From: Brasenia schreberi
Lineage: Eukaryota > Streptophyta > Magnoliopsida > Nymphaeales > Cabombaceae
Direction: 5' to 3'
Assembly: GCA_036023115.1 (NCBI GenBank)
Contig: JAYKKT010000038.1
Coordinates: 21,001 to 85,000 of the forward strand
DNA length: 64,000 nucleotides
Positions 36,301 through 56,235 of this stretch are shown in pieces. A program made the position numbers and the translations under genes. The notes under the pieces are model-generated. The model did no database searches. It was not told where the DNA came from and worked only from the letters and a program-made list of their open reading frames with translations. How positions within the stretch are numbered: the first letter of the stretch is position 1; every line of letters begins with the position of its first letter.

Positions 36301-37890
36301 TTTTTCGGATGGGTCGAACCCACGCGCTTTTTTACATGGCGCGGCTCCCCGCAACTTTATCGGCCGGATGGTCGAAACCCCCCCCGCTTGCACGTACGTA
36401 CACACGTCGATCGCGCTCCCTCGTGTTGCACCTCCTTTTTGCACTTTCGGCCGGCCCCCGCAACTATCATATCCGGATGGTCGAAGCCCCGCACGAGGAA
36501 ATAAAAACAAGGAGAAAACATGTTAGCGGGGTATAACAGGTGCGATCATATCCTCGTGTTGCACTCTTTTCACGCCGCCCGGCCCCGCAACTTTCGGCCG
36601 GCCCCCGCAACTTTATCGGTACGGATGGTCGAAACCCCGCCGGCGCACGTACATACACGTTGATCGCGCTCCCTCGTGTTGCGACCTCATTTTGCACTTT
36701 CGGCCGGCCCCCCAACTTTATCGGCCGATGGTCGAAAGCGTGCTTGGGAGAAATAAAACTAGGAGAAAACACCGGGGTATAACGGGTGCGTCCTCGTGTT
36801 GCACCTCTTTTTTTGCACGCACCCGCACGCGCGGCCGGCCCCCGCAACTTTATCGGCCGGATGGTCGAAACCCCCGCCGGCGCGCGTACATACACGGCGA
36901 TCGCGCTCCTCGTGTTGCACCTCTTTTGCACTTTCGGCGCTCCCGCAACTTTATCGTACCGGAGGTGGTCGAAGCCCAGCACTAATGCAGGAAATAAAAA
37001 CAAGGAGAAAACATGTTGCTTGGGCGAGAGCGATCATATCCTCGTGTTGCACCTCTTTTTGGACGCCCCTCGTGTTGCACCAACTTTCGGCGGGCGGCCC
37101 CGCAACTTTATCGGCCGGATGGTCGAAACCCCCGCCGGCGCACGTACATACACGTCGATCGCGCTCCCGTCGTGTTGCACCTCCTTTTTGCGATCATACC
37201 AAAGGATGGTCGAAGCCCCTGCACCAGCCTTGGGGAGAAAACATGTTAGCGGGGTATAACGGGTGCGATCATATCCTCGTGTTGCACCCTTTGTTGCACC
37301 TCTTTTGCTTGGCGAGTAAACGCAACTTTATCGGCCGGATGGTCGAAACCCCCGGGCGCAAACACGTTGATCGCGTTGATCACCACTTTTTGCACGCGAT
37401 CCCGCGCCCGAGCAGCACCTCGTTGATTCGAAACCCCGCCGGCGCATACTCTACGCACTCTCCGATCGAACTCCGTGTTGCACCTTGGCGAGAGTACTAG
37501 GACTGGGTTCGGGTCCCGTGTTGCAACTTTATCGGCATGGATGGTCGAAGCCATCGGCCGGATGGAAATAAAAACAAGGAGAAAACATGCGCGGGTATAA
37601 CGTCGATCGCGCTCCTCGTGTTGCACCCCTTTTTGCACTTTCGGCCGGCCCCGCAACTTTATCGGCCGGACCGGATGGTCGAACCCCCGCACGGAGGAAA
37701 TAAAAACAAGGAGAAAACATGTTAGCGGGGTATAACGTGCGATCATATCCTCGTGTTGCACCTCTTTTTGCACGCCATTGGCCCCGCGCAACTTTCGGCC
37801 GCCCCGCAACTTTATCGTCGGATCCGGATGGTCGAGGAAACCCCCGCCGGGCGTACGTACATACACGTTGATCGCGCTCCCATTCCTCGT

Positions 37891-38005
37891 GTGATCACCA
37901 CCTTTTGCACTAATGGGCCGGATCCCATCGAACTCCGGATGGTTAAGCGTGCTTGGCGAGAGTAGTACTAGGATGGGTGACCTCGGGAAGTCCTCGTGTT
38001 GCCTC
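37891..38005 (+). rRNA. 5S rRNA gene copy, altered 5' end
   Basis: GTGATCACCACCTTTTGC replaces the normal start; box C is intact and box A lacks one G. Confidence 0.72.
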
Positions 38006-38366
38006 TTTTTGCACGCGCGGGCCGGCCGCAACTTTATCGGCCGGATGGTCGAAACCCCCGCCGCGCGTACATACATACACGTCGATCGCGCTCCTCGTGT
38101 TGCACCTCCTTTTTGCACTTTCGGCCGGCCCCCGCAACTTTATCGGCCGGATGGTCGAAGCCCCCGCACCGGAGGAAATAAAAACAAGGAGAAAACATGT
38201 TAGCGGGGTATAACGGGTGCGATCATATCCTCGTGTTGCACTCTTTTTTTTTGCACGCCCGCGGCCCCCGCAACTTTCGGCCCGGCCCCCGCAACTTTAT
38301 CGGCCGGATGGTCGAAACCCCCCGCCGGCGCACGTACATACACGTTGATCGCGCTCCCGTGTGACA

Positions 38367-38483
38367 GTGCGATCATACCAAAGCACTAATGCACCGGATC
38401 CCATCGACCCTCCGCGGTTAAGCGTGCTTGGGCGAGAGTAGTACTAGGATGGGTGACCTCCGGGAAGTCCTCGTGTTGCACCC
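38367..38483 (+). rRNA. 5S rRNA gene copy, intact
   Basis: Promoter complete; CGACCCTCCGCGG variant; the tail CACCC has only a TTG remnant instead of a T-run. Confidence 0.88.
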
Positions 38484-38863
38484 TTGCACGCGGCCGGCCC
38501 CCGCAACTTTATCGGCCGGATGGTCGAGAAACCCCCCCGGCGCGCGTACATACACGTCGATCGCGCTCCTCGTGTTGCACCTCCTTTTTGCACTTTTCGG
38601 CACGGCCCCGCACTTTATCGTAGGAGGATGGTCGAAGCGGATGGTCGAAAGCCCCCGCCGGAGGAAATAAAAACAAGGAGAAAACATGTTAGCGGGGTAT
38701 AACGGGTGCGATCATATCCTCGTGTTGCACCTCTTTTTGCACGCCCGCCGGCCCCCGCAACTTTTTGCCGCAACTTTCGGCCGGCCCCGCAACTTTATCG
38801 GCCGGATGGTCGGGAAACCCCCGGCGCACAACGTACATACACGTTGATCGCGCTCCCATTGTG

Positions 38864-38977
38864 GTGCGATCATACCGGCACTAATGCACCGGATCCCATC
38901 GAACTCCGCAGTTAAGCGTGCTTGGGCGAGAGTAGTACTAGGATGGGTGACCTCGCAGGAAGTCCTCGTGTTGCCTC
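38864..38977 (+). rRNA. 5S rRNA gene copy, intact
   Basis: Promoter complete; CTCGCAGG after box C and tail GTTGCCTC. Confidence 0.9.
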
Positions 38978-39370
38978 TTTTTTGCACGCGGCCCGCGGCC
39001 CCGCAACTTTATCGGCGGATGGTCGAACCCCCCGCGCCGCGTACAACTTTATCGATCGCGATCGGGTGGTTGAAACCCCCGCCGGCGCACGTACATACAC
39101 GTGCGATCGCGCTCCTCGTTGCACCTCCTTTTTGCACTTTCGGCCCGGCCCACCGCACTTTCGGCTTTATCAAGGAGGACTTGTAAGGTATGGCACATGA
39201 AAACATGTTAGCGGGGTATAACAGGTGCGATCATATCCTCGTGTTGCACCTCTTTTTTGCACGCCCGCCCGCCCCGCAACTTTTCGGCCCGGCCCCGCAA
39301 CTTTATCGGCCGGATGGTCGGAAACCCCGCCGGCGCACGTACATACACGTTGATCGCGCTCCCATTGACA

Positions 39371-39486
39371 GTGCGATCATACCAAAGCACTAATGCACCG
39401 GATCCCATCGAACTCCGCAGTTAAGCGTGCTTGGGCGAGAGTAGTACTAGGATGGGTGACCTCGGGAAGTCCTCGTGTTGCACCTC
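39371..39486 (+). rRNA. 5S rRNA gene copy, intact
   Basis: All elements intact; only CTCCTGGG is shortened to CTCGGG; followed by a 7-T run. Confidence 0.94.
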
Positions 39487-39692
39487 TTTTTTTGCACGCG
39501 GCCGGCCCCCGCAACTTTATCGGCCGGATGGTCGAAACCCCCGCCGGCGCGCGTACATACACGTCGATCGCGCTCCTCGTGTTGCACCTCCTTTTTTGCA
39601 CTTTCGGCCCCCGCAACTTTATCGGCCGGATGGTCGAAGCCCTGCACCGGAGGAAATAAAAACAAGGAGAAAACATGTTAGCGGGGTATAAC

Positions 39693-39728
39693 AGTGCGAT
39701 CATATCCTCGTGTTGCACCTCTTTTTTT
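39693..39728 (+). pseudogene. Mini-5S (internally deleted 5S copy), representative
   Basis: GTGCGATCATA, the first 11 nt of 5S, is joined directly to TCCTCGTGTTGCACCTC, the last 17 nt, followed by a T-run. About 90 nt are missing, including box A, the intermediate element and box C, so it has no internal Pol III promoter. The two ends can still pair as 5S helix I (GGTGC with GCACC). The same junction recurs once per unit across most of the array, for example near 2225, 8175, 13166, 22387, 29163, 36040 and 41187. It is inherited as part of the unit rather than newly arisen in each copy. Confidence 0.88.
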
Positions 39729-39805
39729 GCACGCCCGCCCGCCCCGCAACTTTCGGCCGGCCCCCGCAACTTTATCGGCCGGATGGTCGAAACCCCGCCG
39801 CAAGA

Positions 39806-39839
39806 CGTACATACACGTTGATCGCGCTCCCATTGACGG
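39806..39839 (+). promoter_or_regulatory. 5S upstream promoter block, representative
   Basis: The block ahead of each full 5S gene reads ACGTACATACACG then TTGATCGCGCTCCCATTGAC. Plant 5S genes typically use a TATA-like element near -28 and a GC near -12. Here TACATACA lies around -30 to -24 and a GC at about -13, so the block fits that layout only loosely. A related block (CGTACATACACGTCGATCGC) also sits ahead of the promoterless 5S tail in segment 2, showing that segment 2 once had a full gene. Confidence 0.5.
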
Positions 39840-39957
39840 GTGCGATCATACCAAAGCACTAATGCACCGGATCCCATCGAACTCCGCGATTAAGCGTGCT
39901 TGGGCGAGAGTAGTACTAGGATGGGTGACCTCCCGGGAAGTCCTCGTGTTGCACCTC
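39840..39957 (+). rRNA. 5S rRNA gene copy, intact
   Basis: Complete; box A begins ATTAAGCG; CTCCCGGGAAG; followed by an unusually long T-run of about 12. Confidence 0.94.
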
Positions 39958-40310
39958 TTTTTTTTTTTTGCACGCCGCGGCGGCCCCCTTAACTTTATCG
40001 GCCGGATGGTCGAAACCCCCCGGCGCGCGTACATACACGTCGATCGCGCTCCTCGTGTTGCACCTCCTTTTTGCACTTTCGGCCGGCCCCAACTTTATCG
40101 GCGGATGGTCGAAGCCCCGCACCAGAGGAAATAAAAACAAGGAGAAAACATGTTAGCGGGGTATAACAGTGCGATCATATCCTCGTGTTGCACCTCTTTT
40201 TGCACGCCCGCCCGCCCCCGCAACTTTCGGCCGGCCCCCGCAACTTTATCGGCCGGATGGTCGAACCCCGCCGGCGCACGTACATACACGTTGATCGCGC
40301 TCCCATTGTG

Positions 40311-40428
40311 GTGCGATCATACCAAAGACTAATGCCGGATCCCCCCGAACCCGCAGCTTTTAGCGATGCTTGGGCGAAGTAGTAGAAAGGATGGGTGACC
40401 TACTGAGGAAGTCCTCGTGTTGCACCTC
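40311..40428 (+). pseudogene. 5S rRNA copy, degenerate
   Basis: Box A is damaged (TTTTAGCGATGCTTGGGCG), the intermediate element reads AGTAGTAGAAAGG, and GGATCC is followed by CCCCGAAC. Confidence 0.65.
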
Positions 40429-40850
40429 TTTTTTGCACGCCGCACGGCGGCCCGCAACGCGATGGCCCCTCTGCAGGAAGTCCTCTTTATCGGCCGGATG
40501 GTCGAAACCCTTAATTATCGGCGCGGATGGTCGAAACCCCGCCGGCCATCGATACACGCGATCGCGCTCCCTCGTGTTGCACCTCCTTTTGCACTTTCGG
40601 CCGGCCCGCAACTTTGACTTTATCGGCCGGATGGTCGAAGCCCCGCACGGAGGAAATAAAAACAAGGAGAAAACATGTTAGCGGGGTATAACGATGGTGC
40701 GATCATATCCTCGTGTTGCACCTCTTGCTCTTTCCTGCGTGCCCGCGCCCTCGCAACTTTTTGCACGGCCCGGCCCGCGCAACTTTATCGGCCGGATGGT
40801 CTGAAACCCCCGGCGCACGTACGTACACGTTGATCGCGCTCCCATTGACA

Positions 40851-40966
40851 GTGCGATCATACCAAGACTAATGCACCGGATCCCATCGAACTCCGCAGTT
40901 AAGCGTGCTTGGGCGAGAGTAGTACTAGGATGGGTGACCTCCCGGGAAGTCCTCGTGTTGCACCTC
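40851..40966 (+). rRNA. 5S rRNA gene copy, intact
   Basis: All elements intact; the spacer after its T-run contains an extra GCGATCATATC. Confidence 0.93.
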
Positions 40967-41324
40967 TTTTTTGCACGCGCGATCATATCCCCCGCAACTT
41001 TATCGGCCGGATGGTCGAAAACCCCCCCGGAAATCGCGATCGTACACGCACACGTCGTGGCGCCTCCTCGTGTTGCACCTCCTTTTTGCACTTTCGGCCG
41101 GCCCCCGCAACTTTATCGGCGGATGGTCGAAGCCCCCACCGGAGGAAATAAAAACAAGGAGAAAACATGTTAGCGGGGTATAACAGTGCGATCATATCCT
41201 CGTGTTGCACCTCTTTTTGCACGCCCGCCGCCCCGCAACTTTCGGCCGGCCCGCAACTTTATCGGCCGGATGGTGGAAACCCCGCCGGCGACGTACATAC
41301 ACGTTGATCGCGCTCCCATTGACA

Positions 41325-41439
41325 GTGCGATCATACCAAGACTAATGCACCGGATCCCATCGAACTCCGCGATTAAGCGTGCTTGAGCGAGAGTAGTACT
41401 AGGATGGGTGACCTCTGGGAAGTCCTCGTGTTGCACCTC
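41325..41439 (+). rRNA. 5S rRNA gene copy
   Basis: Complete; box A has GCTTGAGCG for GCTTGGGCG. Confidence 0.9.
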
Positions 41440-41852
41440 TTTTTGCACGCGCGGGGCCGGCCCCGCAACTTTATCGGCCGGATGGTCGAAACCCCCGCCA
41501 GCGCGCGTACATACACGTCGATCGCGCTCCTCGTGTTGCACCTCCTTTTTGCACTTTCGGCCCGCCCCCCGCAACTTTATCGGCCGGATGGTCGAAGCCC
41601 CCGCACCGAGGAAATAAAAACAAGGAGAAAACATGTTAGCGGGGTATAACGAGGATCATATCCTCGTGTTGCACCTTTGCACGCCCGCCTCGAAAACATG
41701 TTAGCTCGGTATGCAGGTGCTCATTTTTGCACCTCCGCCCGCCCCGCTTTCGGCCCCGCAACTTTCGGCGGCCCCGCAACTTTATCGGCCGGATGGTCGG
41801 AAACCCCGCCGGCGCACGTACATACACGTTGATCGCGCTCCCATTGACAAAG

Positions 41853-41964
41853 GTGCGATCATACCAAAGCACTAATGCACCGGATCCCATCGAACTCCGC
41901 AGTTAAGCGTGCTTGGGCGAGAGTAGTACTAGGATGGGTGACCTCTGGGAAGTCCTCGTGTTGC
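41853..41964 (+). rRNA. 5S rRNA gene copy, fused to the next copy
   Basis: Complete body, but the tail stops at GTGTTGC and runs straight into the next copy's GGATCC, so no terminator lies between. Confidence 0.82.
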
Positions 41965-42030
41965 GGATCCCATGAGAACTCCGCGATTAAGCGTGCTTGG
42001 GCGAGAGTAGTACTAGGATGGGTGACCTCT
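41965..42030 (+). pseudogene. Last 5S copy of the array, truncated both ends
   Basis: Begins at GGATCCCATGAGAACTCC, keeps box A and box C, and stops at GGTGACCTC where the inverted 5S-derived element begins. Confidence 0.8.
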
Positions 42031-42068
42031 AGTGAACCACAAAGACTTTCTAGGAGGTCACCCATCCT
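42015..42068. repeat. Inverted 5S junction at the array edge
   Basis: AGGATGGGTGACCTC at 42015-42029 is repeated in inverted form as GAGGTCACCCATCCT at 42054-42068, a perfect 15-bp stem around a 24-nt loop. The two 5S-derived strands therefore meet tail to tail exactly where the array stops. Confidence 0.9.
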
Positions 42069-43232
42069 CGTCGAAGCACGCTTACCTTCAAAGTTCAATA
42101 TGCGGCTTTAGTGCTGGATTACATCATTTAACGCTACTTTTAATTCGCTCGTCATCACATATTCTCATGTGTTATAGGCTCGTTTGTGCCTGCGTGCAGT
42201 ATTATTTCATGGTTATTTTTAAATTACCTTGATACGTGATTTGGTATTACTTTTCATTGGCTCGTGAGATTTTTACGTATCACATATGCTTTTCGGTTAT
42301 CTCGACGTGATGAAATCGATGGAGTGGCAAGGCCGCTCCCCTGTAATGTGGTTCTTCCAAAATCTGCTCATTTTAGGATATAATACGACTTTCATGCTTT
42401 CTTGTGTCTATGTCTAACAAAAACACAAGTTACGAAATTAAACGAAAGAACAATCTCGTTTATGGAAAGGCCTTATGTAAATGACATAAATGAGAACACA
42501 AGTAAACGGAGAGTTCTCACGACGTTCTATTGTTGGTCCGATCGAACCCGTCATTGTTTGTGCACAATGCTCGTGTATCCTCTCTTCGATGGACGAGACC
42601 CAGCAAGGCGAGGTCCTCTGTCGTACGGATGACGGAACGGGGACAAGCTCCAAAAAGGAAAAAGGAGTGCAACACGAGGGCTTCCTAGATGAGATCCAGT
42701 GCTTTAGTGCTGTTATGATCGCACCCGTCAAGGTTTGCGTGCAATATTCCTTTATCCCCTTCGAGGGAAGAGTCCCTTTGACACCGTTCCTACGACTGAC
42801 GAAACGGGAAGCCGCACCAAGGAGGAAGAAAGAGTGAACCACGAAGACTTCCCAGGAGGTCACCCATCCCCATCGGAGCACGCTTACCTTCGAAGTTCTC
42901 TATGTAGTTTTAGTGTTGGATTACATAATTTAACACTACTTTTAATTCGCTCGTCATCACATATTCTCATGTGTTATAGGCTCATTCGTGTCCGCGCGCG
43001 GTATTAATTTATCGCTGTTTTTATATTACCTTAATACGTGATTTGGTATTACTTTTTATTGACTCGTCTTATTATTAAGAATCACATATGCTTTTCGGCT
43101 ATCTAAAATCGATGGAGTGGCAAGGCCGTGCAATGTGGTTCTTCCAAAATATGCTCATTTTAGGATATAATACGACTTTCGTGCTTTCTTGAGTCTACGT
43201 CCAACAAAAACACAAGTTACGAAATTAAACGG
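42032..43232 (-). mobile_element. 5S-derived dispersed element (Cassandra-like, tentative)
   Basis: Two direct copies of a ~400-bp sequence (42032-42444 and 42834-43232) start with the same reverse-strand 5S segment and both end ACAAAAACACAAGTTACGAA then ATTAAACG. Reverse-strand 5S pieces lie at 42032-42085, 42664-42726 and 42834-42887. Cassandra retroelements are non-coding and carry 5S sequence in their terminal repeats, which fits. I found no clear tRNA primer-binding site, TG..CA ends or target duplication, so it could instead be a tandemly duplicated 5S-derived sequence. There is no coding capacity. Confidence 0.55.
42664..42726 (-). pseudogene. Internally deleted 5S-like copy, reverse strand
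   Basis: Read on the minus strand: GGGTGCGATCATAACAGCAC, then TAAAGCACTGGATCTCATC, directly followed by the 3' end GGAAGCCCTCGTGTTGCACT. About 55 nt covering box A to box C are missing. This deletion differs from that of the array's mini-5S, so the two arose separately. Confidence 0.75.
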
Positions 43233-44760
43233 ACCTTTGCTCTTGCATTTAATTTTTAAGGATTTAAAGGTTTAAGATTGTGTATATTTGAATTCAGTAC
43301 GTGAATATTTTAAGTGTTTACAACTACACATTATAATATCTTACTAACTATATAGGATTAATACATTTTTTTCTCTCAATCACGATACTGTACCATGTAT
43401 AGCATATTGTAATTTTTAACCATCCTCTCATATTTATATGAGATGATTGTTAGTGTTAACATGTATGTAACATTCTTTTACTTTATTATACATATGATGT
43501 TATGACACATAAATATTTAAAATTATGTCTTGCTGGCAAATTATATACGTGATGAGGAAAAATTTTGAATAGGGTGAGAGGCCACCTCATCAACCTTTAC
43601 ATAACGACTCTCTTAAGGACTAGTCTATTATGGTAGCTTGAGAAAATGGTTGTATAATCTATTTTAATATCGAGTTGGATTTAAGGATGAGTTACCTCTA
43701 TCCACGGCCCTTCTTTTGATGTCGTTGTGATCATTTATTATATACCAATTTAAATTTTATGATCTTGATGATGCTTAATAAAACTTTTAGTCGACCACCT
43801 CTGTATCATACGCCATCCATCACCTATTCCAGTCTTATAACAAAATCTGAAAAAAGTTGTATGAATATGCCACGAAACGTGCATTTGAAATAGAGACGCA
43901 ACTTAATAGAAGGACGTGACTGCAGCGTGAATGCAGAGAAGAGGAATGCACCCTACACGCATAGTTTTATTCAGACAAGCGAGTCCTGAGCGTATCTCTT
44001 CTAGTGTGCAACCACAGTCGTGAGTCACTTTCAACGACGAGTCACAGAGTGGCCACATCTTTGTTATTAAGATGTGGCTTGGCCACCTCTTTTTTCCGAT
44101 TAACATTGACTTTGCAGTCATCGAAACGTGATTTCATCCAGTTCAACTGCGGAACATGAGTGCTCGATTTCACTCAATTCAACTGCGGAACATGAATGAT
44201 GAATGTGAGCACTCCTTCGATGTTGATGCTGGTTAGAGCGAAAGAGAACTCGAGAACCATTAGGTCGATGCGAGCATCGGCCGATGAAGAAGAGGTGGAG
44301 AAACTGGAGAGACATTTGTTGCGGAAGGGGGCTACAGGGTGGAGAGGAGCACGATGGAGAGAAAGAGTCATGCCCAGAGTTCAATGGATATTTTTGAAAA
44401 AACTGCAAGGGGAGTAAAAACCGGTGTATGTTCAGTAATTCCTAAGGAATAAGTTTGATCTTTTAGTTTATATTCAAACGTGTACCTGGTTTAGTGGAGC
44501 CAGATCCAATAAGCTGGGTTAATTTATGAGAGAGATAGACACTTTTGTTTTTGTTATTTAAATTTGTTGTCACTTGTTTTCTCTTCTCGATCGTCTACTC
44601 AGGAGCGAAGCAGAGACAAGAAGAAGAGAGAAAAAGAGCGTCGTTTCTTCTCTTTTTCGTTTTCGCTGCCTCCCTTTTTCTTATTAGCATAATAAACCGG
44701 AGGCAAGAGAGGATAGAGATTGCGCTCGTGGAAACGGAAAAGCAAAGGGCGAAAAGCCAA
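43233..44760. other. Intergenic AT-rich region, no gene seen
   Basis: I see no conserved coding sequence. The only structure is a 36-bp tandem duplication at 44130-44201, with ATTTCA followed by TTCAACTGCGGAACATGA in both copies. The short open frames here match nothing I recognise. Confidence 0.6.
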
Positions 44761-46079
44761 CTATGAAAAGGTCTCTCTCTTCAGAAATCTCCGCACCTAG
44801 GGTTTCGTGAAAAAGCATCATTCTGACACCCTGACAATTAATTTCTTCTTTTATATTAATAAATTTACTTTTCTTGTAGTTTCTCACTCTCATTTGGGCG
44901 AAAAGAGTGATCTTTCTCTGTTTCTTCACTTCGTTTTAGGCGGATTTCGATTCGCTGAGGGATCAAGGAGGAGATTGGACGGCGAGCGTGGTGTCCTTGT
45001 CGAATTTCTGCCGTGTGATGGCTGGATTCTGGCTGACGTAGTTTAGGCAGCGGAGGACGTAAGATCTGTCATCAGGTGAGCCTCTGTCTCTCTGTGTTCA
45101 CTGTGTTTGGCGCGCATTTTCCGGTAGGAGAAGGGTTTCATTGGTGTTTTCCTCTTCTGGTGTGGGCGTGAGGCAGAAGTGACGCTTGTTCTGTTCTTAC
45201 TTACAACTTGCGAGCGGAATGAAATCTAGAGCTCCGTCTGTTGTAAGAGATCATCGAGCTATGTGGTTTGGTTCAGGAAGCAGCATTTCCTAGTGCTTGA
45301 GCAATTTCTGGTCTGGAATGAAATCGTCCTTGGTACTTGAGCGGGATTAGATTTACATCGTTAAAGTTGCGACCTTTTGCAGTGAGTCCTCGTCGTTAGA
45401 GCTTCGGTTCTTTAGAAAATGGTGGAACTTCAAACAGAAGTCATGAGAGAAGGTCTCGGTGTCCTTTGGGTCTAAAGGAGTTGACTTCGTCTGTTCATTT
45501 TTCGGGTTCACGTACTCCTGTCCCAAATTGACTTGCCTTTGACTTCTGGAACAACTTTGATCTCGCGTAATTGTCCAGTGAACATGATGTGTGCATTACA
45601 GCTGGTATCTCCATTGTAAAGCTAAGGTTACTTGCGGAAAGCAAAACATGTTGAATGGTGGAATTATAGCTTGATTTTGTGGAAGATTTTGACCCTACTC
45701 TTAAGAATCTCCCGGCTCTCCCTACTACGAGCCTTAAGCGTACTAGATTAGATGTAAACCACAGCAATCTGCTTTCCCTAGAAAAGTAGAGACAAAATTG
45801 AGCTTCTCTCGTCTTTTTGGAGTTTCTCATCTGAGTTTTCGGTAGCCGAAATGTTCATGCATTGAAATTGACGGGGGAATCAGCTTTCCCTCATAATTTG
45901 GGACCTAATGTTACCATCTGGTGCTTGTTGCAGGTCAGCAGAAGGGATGGGAAGGTGGTGACTTTTGAAAGAAGTTATCTTCAATTTTTTCTTCTGAAAA
46001 TCACATCCGCTGGGAATGAGTTTCTGAGGTCGACATTGGCCTTTGAATCCAGATTTGTTTTTCTGCAGCTTTTGTAGGT
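44761..46079 (+). promoter_or_regulatory. Probable 5' leader of the BSK gene
   Basis: Pyrimidine-rich GTCTCTCTCTTCAG and CTAGGGTTTCGTG near 44770-44808 look like a plant 5' untranslated region. TAGGGTTT at 44798-44805 is a telo-box-like motif often found in plant leaders. ATCATCAGGTGAGCC-type sequence near 45071-45083 is a plausible donor, and CTGCAG at 46064-46069 or TTTGTAG at 46072-46078 a plausible acceptor just before the start codon, so a leader intron is likely. The transcription start is not determined. Confidence 0.45.

Positions 46080-56235
<10,156 letters not shown>

Larger units (their letters stand above)
39371..39839 (+). repeat. Representative clean 5S repeat unit
   Basis: This 469-bp unit shows the layout best. 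Full 5S gene 39371-39486, followed by a T-run. First spacer motif GCAACTTTATCGGCCGGATG from about 39509. 5S upstream-like block (CGTACATACACG) fused to a bare 5S tail at about 39573-39601. Second spacer motif from about 39615. A-rich block about 39648-39692. Mini-5S 39693-39728. Third spacer motif about 39766. Upstream block for the next full gene 39806-39839. The boundaries are read by eye. Confidence 0.85.
1..42030 (+). repeat. 5S rDNA tandem array with three-part composite unit
   Basis: The array holds about 80 recognisable 5S rRNA copies in one orientation, spaced about 450-520 bp (for example GGATCC sites at 38396, 38891, 39400, 39869 and 40337). Each unit has three sub-segments sharing GCAACTTTATCGGCCGGATG, GGTCGAAACCCC and a GC-rich GGCCGGCCCC block. 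Segment 1 starts with a complete 5S gene. Segment 2 starts with only CCTCGTGTTGCACCTCC plus a T-run, fused directly to CGTACATACACG and GATCGCGCT, which is normally 5S upstream sequence. Segment 3 starts with a mini-5S. An A-rich block (GAGGAAATAAAAACAAGGAG, then AAAACATGTTAGCGGGGTAT) precedes the mini-5S. The array runs off the left edge. Copies differ mainly by short indels and spacer swaps. Stretches without a separately listed 5S copy hold spacer or scrambled 5S fragments (for example 8316-8420, 11226-11330, 27361-27472, 37463-37520). No protein gene is supported. Confidence 0.96.

Noticed and set aside
1..42030. Hundreds of overlapping open frames whose translations share strings such as RPDGR and VLHLF
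   Set aside because: They are the 5S unit read in different frames. Frames break at copy-specific indels, occur on both strands, and have no start context or protein family.
1..42030. CRISPR-like array
   Set aside because: Regular repeats, but the units contain 5S rRNA genes, the spacers are homologous to one another, and the window is plant nuclear DNA.
44118..44408. Minus-strand 96-codon open frame
   Set aside because: Low-complexity Ser/His-rich translation overlapping the 36-bp duplication; no recognised family or splice signals.
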